A stretch of 64,000 nt of DNA from Nectonema munidae (taxonomy: Eukaryota; Nematomorpha; Nectonematoida; Nectonematidae), in contig JAUIRK010000536.1 of assembly GCA_030549495.1 (NCBI GenBank), forward strand, positions 310,001 through 374,000, read 5' to 3'. The notes below the pieces were generated by a model. The model had not been told where the DNA came from. It saw only the letters and a program-made list of their open reading frames with translations, and did not search any database. The position numbers were made by a program, and so were the translations under genes. This document shows, in pieces, positions 27,901-33,900 of this stretch; position 1 is the stretch's first letter; each line of letters starts with the position of its first letter.

Positions 27901-30900
27901 AAAAGACAAAATAGAACTGCGAAAAGACAAAACATAATGGCAAAGGTCGAAATAGAACTAAAAATGGTATTATATATTTAATATATTATAACTTCATTAT
28001 AATGGAAACAAAAATTGATATGTTAATTTTCGGGATATCAAACGAGGACACATATGTAAGTGAGAAAACAAAAGACATACCCTGCTCCACTCTTCCGTGA
28101 TCCATCGTGGACAAGGCTTGATCATGCACTTTTTGTGAGTGACAGGCTTAGGAATTGGATAACAAGATGAATCCCTGATTCTGATCTTGGCTCCAGTGCT
28201 GGTTTCTTTCACACACCTCACCTCACGCTTTTGATGGGAAAAGCCGCATTCCTTTGCACATATGGACCATGGTTCTGCTAACCACCTTAATTAAGACATG
28301 TGATAAGTTAATGCGTTCAAAAAATAAATACTGCATCAATAAGGTTCAGTGACCCTCACGATAATTTAGCATATGGATAATATAAATATCCTTATATTTA
28401 GAGGTCTAATTGACGAGAAACCCAATTGTTCAGAGGCTGAATTATCTTGCGGCCGAAATGACCTGCCCCCATTAATACTATCGGAGATGGAAAAAAGTTA
28501 GGAAGTAAGGATTTTACTACATACCCATCCGGGATTTAAAGGTTGTGATTGGGTGATGGGGCAAGCGTCCATCGATATAGTTCAATAAATGTTGTTTGAT
28601 TTTCAAGAAACAAGAGTATAAGTAAGATGATATCAGCAAATATTCCTTGTGTAATACGAATAGTGCTCGCAAATTTTTATCGTTTTTGTTTTTCCCTAAA
28701 TTTACGGAAAAAAATTATTAGTTCCGGATTTCCTCGCAATTAACTATTTTTTTTAAATCTTGCGTCTAAAATTTGAGAAAGAAAAAATTTGGGATTACGA
28801 ATAAAAAATCAATATTATAAAAAAAATTACAAGATCATAAAGTATCTATATAAATAAATATCAATATGAAAGGTCTTAAAAGTAATCTTGAAAATTTTTA
28901 AGAACTGCAATGCAATGTATAAGTTATAAAAGAAATGGTATTCGAGGAAACAGGCATTTTTTATGTGACAAAAGTTTAATTTTAGTTATAACTTATAAGT
29001 AATTTTTAGAAATGTATATAATTTTGATCGAAGAATATTAATTAACATAAATACTATGAAAAGTGTCTTTAATGTTGATTGCTTTTTATATTTTAAAGAA
29101 AGTTTTAAAAAATGCAGAATACCATTCTTAGATCAGTGAGTGTAGTTCTCAATTTTTTAGATTATGGTGATAAAAATTCTTAAAAATTAGTGCATGATCC
29201 TTGAAAACGGGGATTGTCGAAAAGGCCGAAAGAAATAATAATTGCACGTGGGTAATACTGAGAAGATGGGCTTTCCCTCAAAGTGCTTCCGCACCCTCAA
29301 TATTTAGAAAAAATATGGCCTGGTAAATAGTGGTGGTATTCGGTGAAAATTGATATTAACCGATAAATAAGGCTGCCTAAGTCACTTTAAGCGAGCTGTA
29401 TTCGCCTGTCAATTCAACTTATAGAGAATTTAACAAATCAAATTGACATTTATCTCGTGTAATTATACCACGTGTTTTAAAAACATATGTTGATGTTGTG
29501 GCACTTTTTTTTTTAAAATGGAAATTTAAATAATATATTTTTCAATTTTTCTTTCACTGTAAAAGAAGTAAAGTCTTTGTTATTATGGAAGCAAATATTT
29601 ACGAATCGTGTTTTGTATTGAATCAGTATTTTATGTTATAAATTATTTCATGAAAAATTGCATACCTTGGTTCACAGTCTACCTTAGCACAAAGTTGAAT
29701 CCTGCTCTGAGCTTTTTTGATTCCAGAACAAAATTCATCCGGTACAACTTGAGAAGAGGAGAGTGATTGACAGTAGAATGTCGTTATTTGATAGCCTATT
29801 AAAAGTGATACACAAATTCTAAACAACATATGCGGTCAATCCTTCTTGATAAATGAAGATTGGTCATTTAACTCCGCTAATTTGACCTTTGATAATTTGA
29901 TTCCCTCTTGTTTCACACCCAGCTTATTAAAATTAGGTACGATTAATTTTTCTATCAATATTTGTTCCACTATGCCGTTTGTAGACATTTTTTAATGTTG
30001 ACATTTACAAACATATCATATACACAGTTTCAAAAATAAAATATACACATCAACATTTTCAGTATGGTTAATGGGTTAATCAGGTCGGGCTAGTAAATTT
30101 ATTTTGTCTGTCGCAGTTTTCGTTGTCTTTTGATAGATTATTGTATAGGAAATCTGTAGTTGCGAATCATATTTGAAAAAATGTGCTCGGTGAAGAATCG
30201 AGAAGTATGACGCTTTGTAAGGGTATCGAATATTAGAGTGATTTAATGCAAGTTTTCAGATTCACAATGTATCCGACCGAGCAATATACCGACTTTTAAT
30301 AAATAGATATTTTATATTTAAAAATAAATTTATTTCTATCTGTTCCCATCAAATTTTATTTGAGATTGTACATAGCCAACGAAAATGCTGAGATATTTGA
30401 AGGTGGCGTTTAAGGGCGATTTTTGAACAAATTGCCATATGTGTGCTTCAAATAAGTTTTACTAGGTCGACAATGTCGGAATTGAGAAGTTAGCATTTCA
30501 TCAAATTGACCCACAGAATGCGGAATAAGCCGACTGCGATACAATCAATAGTTTCGTTAAAAGTAATGAAAGATGACCTCCGCCACATTTAGAGGAACAC
30601 GCGGAAAATGGCGTTTCTTTCCAGCGGTATTTTTTGGTTGAACACGAAGTGTCATTCCCTCCACAAACTCCACAAGAATCAAAAACTTTGCCAGAACCAA
30701 ATTTGTTATCACAAGTTATATTCTAAATTAAAAAAACAGTGCTTCTTTATCAAAGGATACAGGGGACATTTAAATAGTTACTTTCTCTCATTTAACTGCC
30801 TTTAATTTTATTTTTTGGCAATTCCAAATATTCTTTGTTTTAAATTTAGATTTCTTTATCAAAGTAAAAGTTTTGTTTCAATCATGTAGTAAAGAGAGCC

Positions 30901-33900
30901 TAAAAGCTTTTATGGGCTAAAAGTGGGTTACTATACCTCAAAATGCATTTACAGTAAAAAATCATTTTAACAGTAAAACAATCTACTATTTCATTTCTAT
31001 TAAATGATAACCGATTCGAGTAAAAAAATTTTTGTCCCTTGAAAATTTTTGTTCCCTCTCTACTTTTAAATTCTTGAAGCTACCATACTGATTTAGTGTA
31101 CAACTTGGATTGTGTCCAATCACAAATCTTTCAGGAAAAATTTTCAGAGACTTTTTGATACTGCACTATAACTAAATTTAGTAATTTTAATAAACAGAAC
31201 TCAGATGTGAATAAAAAATTTCGGAAAAAGAATTGAACGAAGTAAAATGAGAAGATACAAAAAAAAGATAGAAGTAAAAAGGGTATATAAAAAAACGCGA
31301 GAAAACATTTGAAAATATGCTCAAATTTTTGTGAGTTTTTTTGGAAAAAGAAAGAGTTTCATAGTTTTAACAAAAAAATACGCCATATTGTAACGCGAGC
31401 AAAAAACTTACCCTGCACTTTCCATTCACACACAGATTTTGACTGTTTGGAAGGCATTGCGTGCCATCAACCACTTTGGATGAAAAAGCGACAACAAAGT
31501 TAAACTTTTCAGCCTGACATATCAAACTGCATGGCTGCTCTGGACTGTAGAAAGGAATCCACGAGAAGGTTTTGCCTTTGTACGGAATCTTGTTGAAACT
31601 TTGGCATTGATGCGCGCGAAAATCTTCTTCTGTTTGGTCTTTGCACGCCTGACAAATATAATGAACTTATTAGTGTGGTAAAAATGGACAGAGTAATTTT
31701 ATCTATACAATCCTTCTTTGATTGACGTATGTCAGCATACTCGTCTGTGGGTGAGGGTATATAAGTGTGTTTTTATGATATTCTATACTCTATTCTATAG
31801 TATAGTACAGAGGTACTTAAATTTTTCGACCTATGCATACATTGGAACTTGTCTAACTGGACCTCTGCTTATAATAGTTGAGTAGCCCAAGTATAGTAGC
31901 TTGTATTTGAAGAATTAATTTAATATACTGTATATTCCTGCCACGAACTTGACCAAGAAGACATGGTTAATTATAAGGCAGAATTTAATTCACCAAATAA
32001 GCACATCCTATATTTTAGATAGAGTATTTTCTATCATCAAATCAAATGTCATTACGAAACAGATCAATATAATGATGATATATGCATAAAATTGATAAAC
32101 TTGATCTACTGTTTTTATATACTTTTCTCATGCTTTAAAATATATAATGTGGTTAGATGCTTAATTTAAGAGTATACTTTTCAATACTCTCATATGGGAT
32201 TAATGTTTGATCAGCTATCCGATTCTTTTTAAAGGGAAAATCTGCACAAAAGCAATTACCTGTTTAAACAGTTCAAGGTCTTGATTACTATATACATATT
32301 AAGAGTTAACGTGGAACAGAAACTTACAAGATGAAAATGTTTACCCTGATGTCAGAAAAATTAATATCCTACATTTTGATCATTTTTTACCCTTAAAAAC
32401 GATTACCCACTGAATAATCCAATTCCTTTCACAATGTCGTAGAACGAGTTCAAGAATTATTCACTAAAAGAAAGCACCTACTCCATATGCCTATACGTAG
32501 TTAATTAAATGGGAAATTAAGCATAAAATTAATGTAATTTTTATATAAGTTCATATTTGCTTAATTTATATTATCACTTTCATTTAAAATATTGTAAAGG
32601 AAATGTAAAGAAAGTTTTGCTGAGACATCGTAAATAAAAGTTGGAGGATATAATAGGAAAATAAGTTAAACTTTTATTCAACCAAGTTTAAAATTTTATA
32701 AAATTTTCAACCACTTTGGTCTTCTTCAGATTAATAAACAAATCGTTAAATGAAAACGGGAAGAGAGGGCGTGTAGAAAGATTCTTCCTATTCTCGTGTT
32801 CATTTTTATTTATCTGAAGGAGACCAGAACAGGGCCGTATCAAGGGGGAGGGCAGGGGGTGGCAATTGTCCCGGGCGCCACACCTAGTGGCGCCATTTCA
32901 TTTTCCTACCTAAGGAGCACTATTGGGCAAGCCCGCTACCAAAGTCTGACTCTTATGAGCATTGAGAAAGAAGTTCTCAATTGTGTTGATTTTGACGAAG
33001 TCATCGATAATTTTGCTGCTGCTAAAACACGAAAAATGAACATCTAATAGAGACTGTCTTCGTCTCAGTAAGTATATATCTGAATTATGTGGCTTAATAA
33101 AAATGTGAGCATTTTTTTTCTAAATCGCTTTTTAAGCCAGAATGAAGTGGAGATGAGTGAGAAAAGAAAGAGCAAGGGGTGAGGGACTCCATTCATGATC
33201 TTTGCCCTGGGGCGCTACGATCCCTTGATACGGCCCTGGACCAGAGTGACCTAAAATTGATAAAGTTTTACACTTGTTTGAATAAAAGTTTTGCTTATTT
33301 TCCTATTATAAATAAAAGTAAGTAATAAATAACTCACTAAACGTGGATTATCTTGCACATAAAAATTACAAAACCAAAATAAAAAAGTCACTCCTCCAGC
33401 CAAAAAGAAAAAGCAGTTTCTTTTGCTTTTCACAAAACAATTTTAAAAGTGGCTTGGTCTCTTCTATCTATCTTTTAATTCGTTTTCGAGACTATTGATT
33501 CGCATTGATTTGTCAATTCTGCTTTAATTATAATTTGATTTGATCTTTCATAACATTAGATTCCATGACTAAAATATCGCAGATGTCAAATTCTGAGCGG
33601 AATTCACATCTTTGATCTGGTACTTAAGAATCAAGTGTGAAAACTAAATTTTAAATACTTCACTTATTTGCATTTGATGTGTTAGGAGCATTTTGAAAAA
33701 TACCATTTTATGATAAAAATGTACGATTATAAGATATAGTACTGAAATTAGCAAATTTTTCTGTATGTGCTATATTTTTAACCTTGAACTAATATACTTA
33801 AGATTTGGAGAAAAAAGTAGCAATTTTTAGTGCACTAGTGTTTATTCATTCCATTTTGTAATCAATCTTGATAACATATGGTGCGGTAAGAAAAAGAAGA

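Noticed and set aside
28370-28580. GC-richer patch in the exon 4-5 intron as a missing exon
   Set aside because: Exons 4 and 5 join in phase directly into ...CEPRWLAEPW, a regular TSP1 boundary, and no frame-keeping exon with splice sites was found there.
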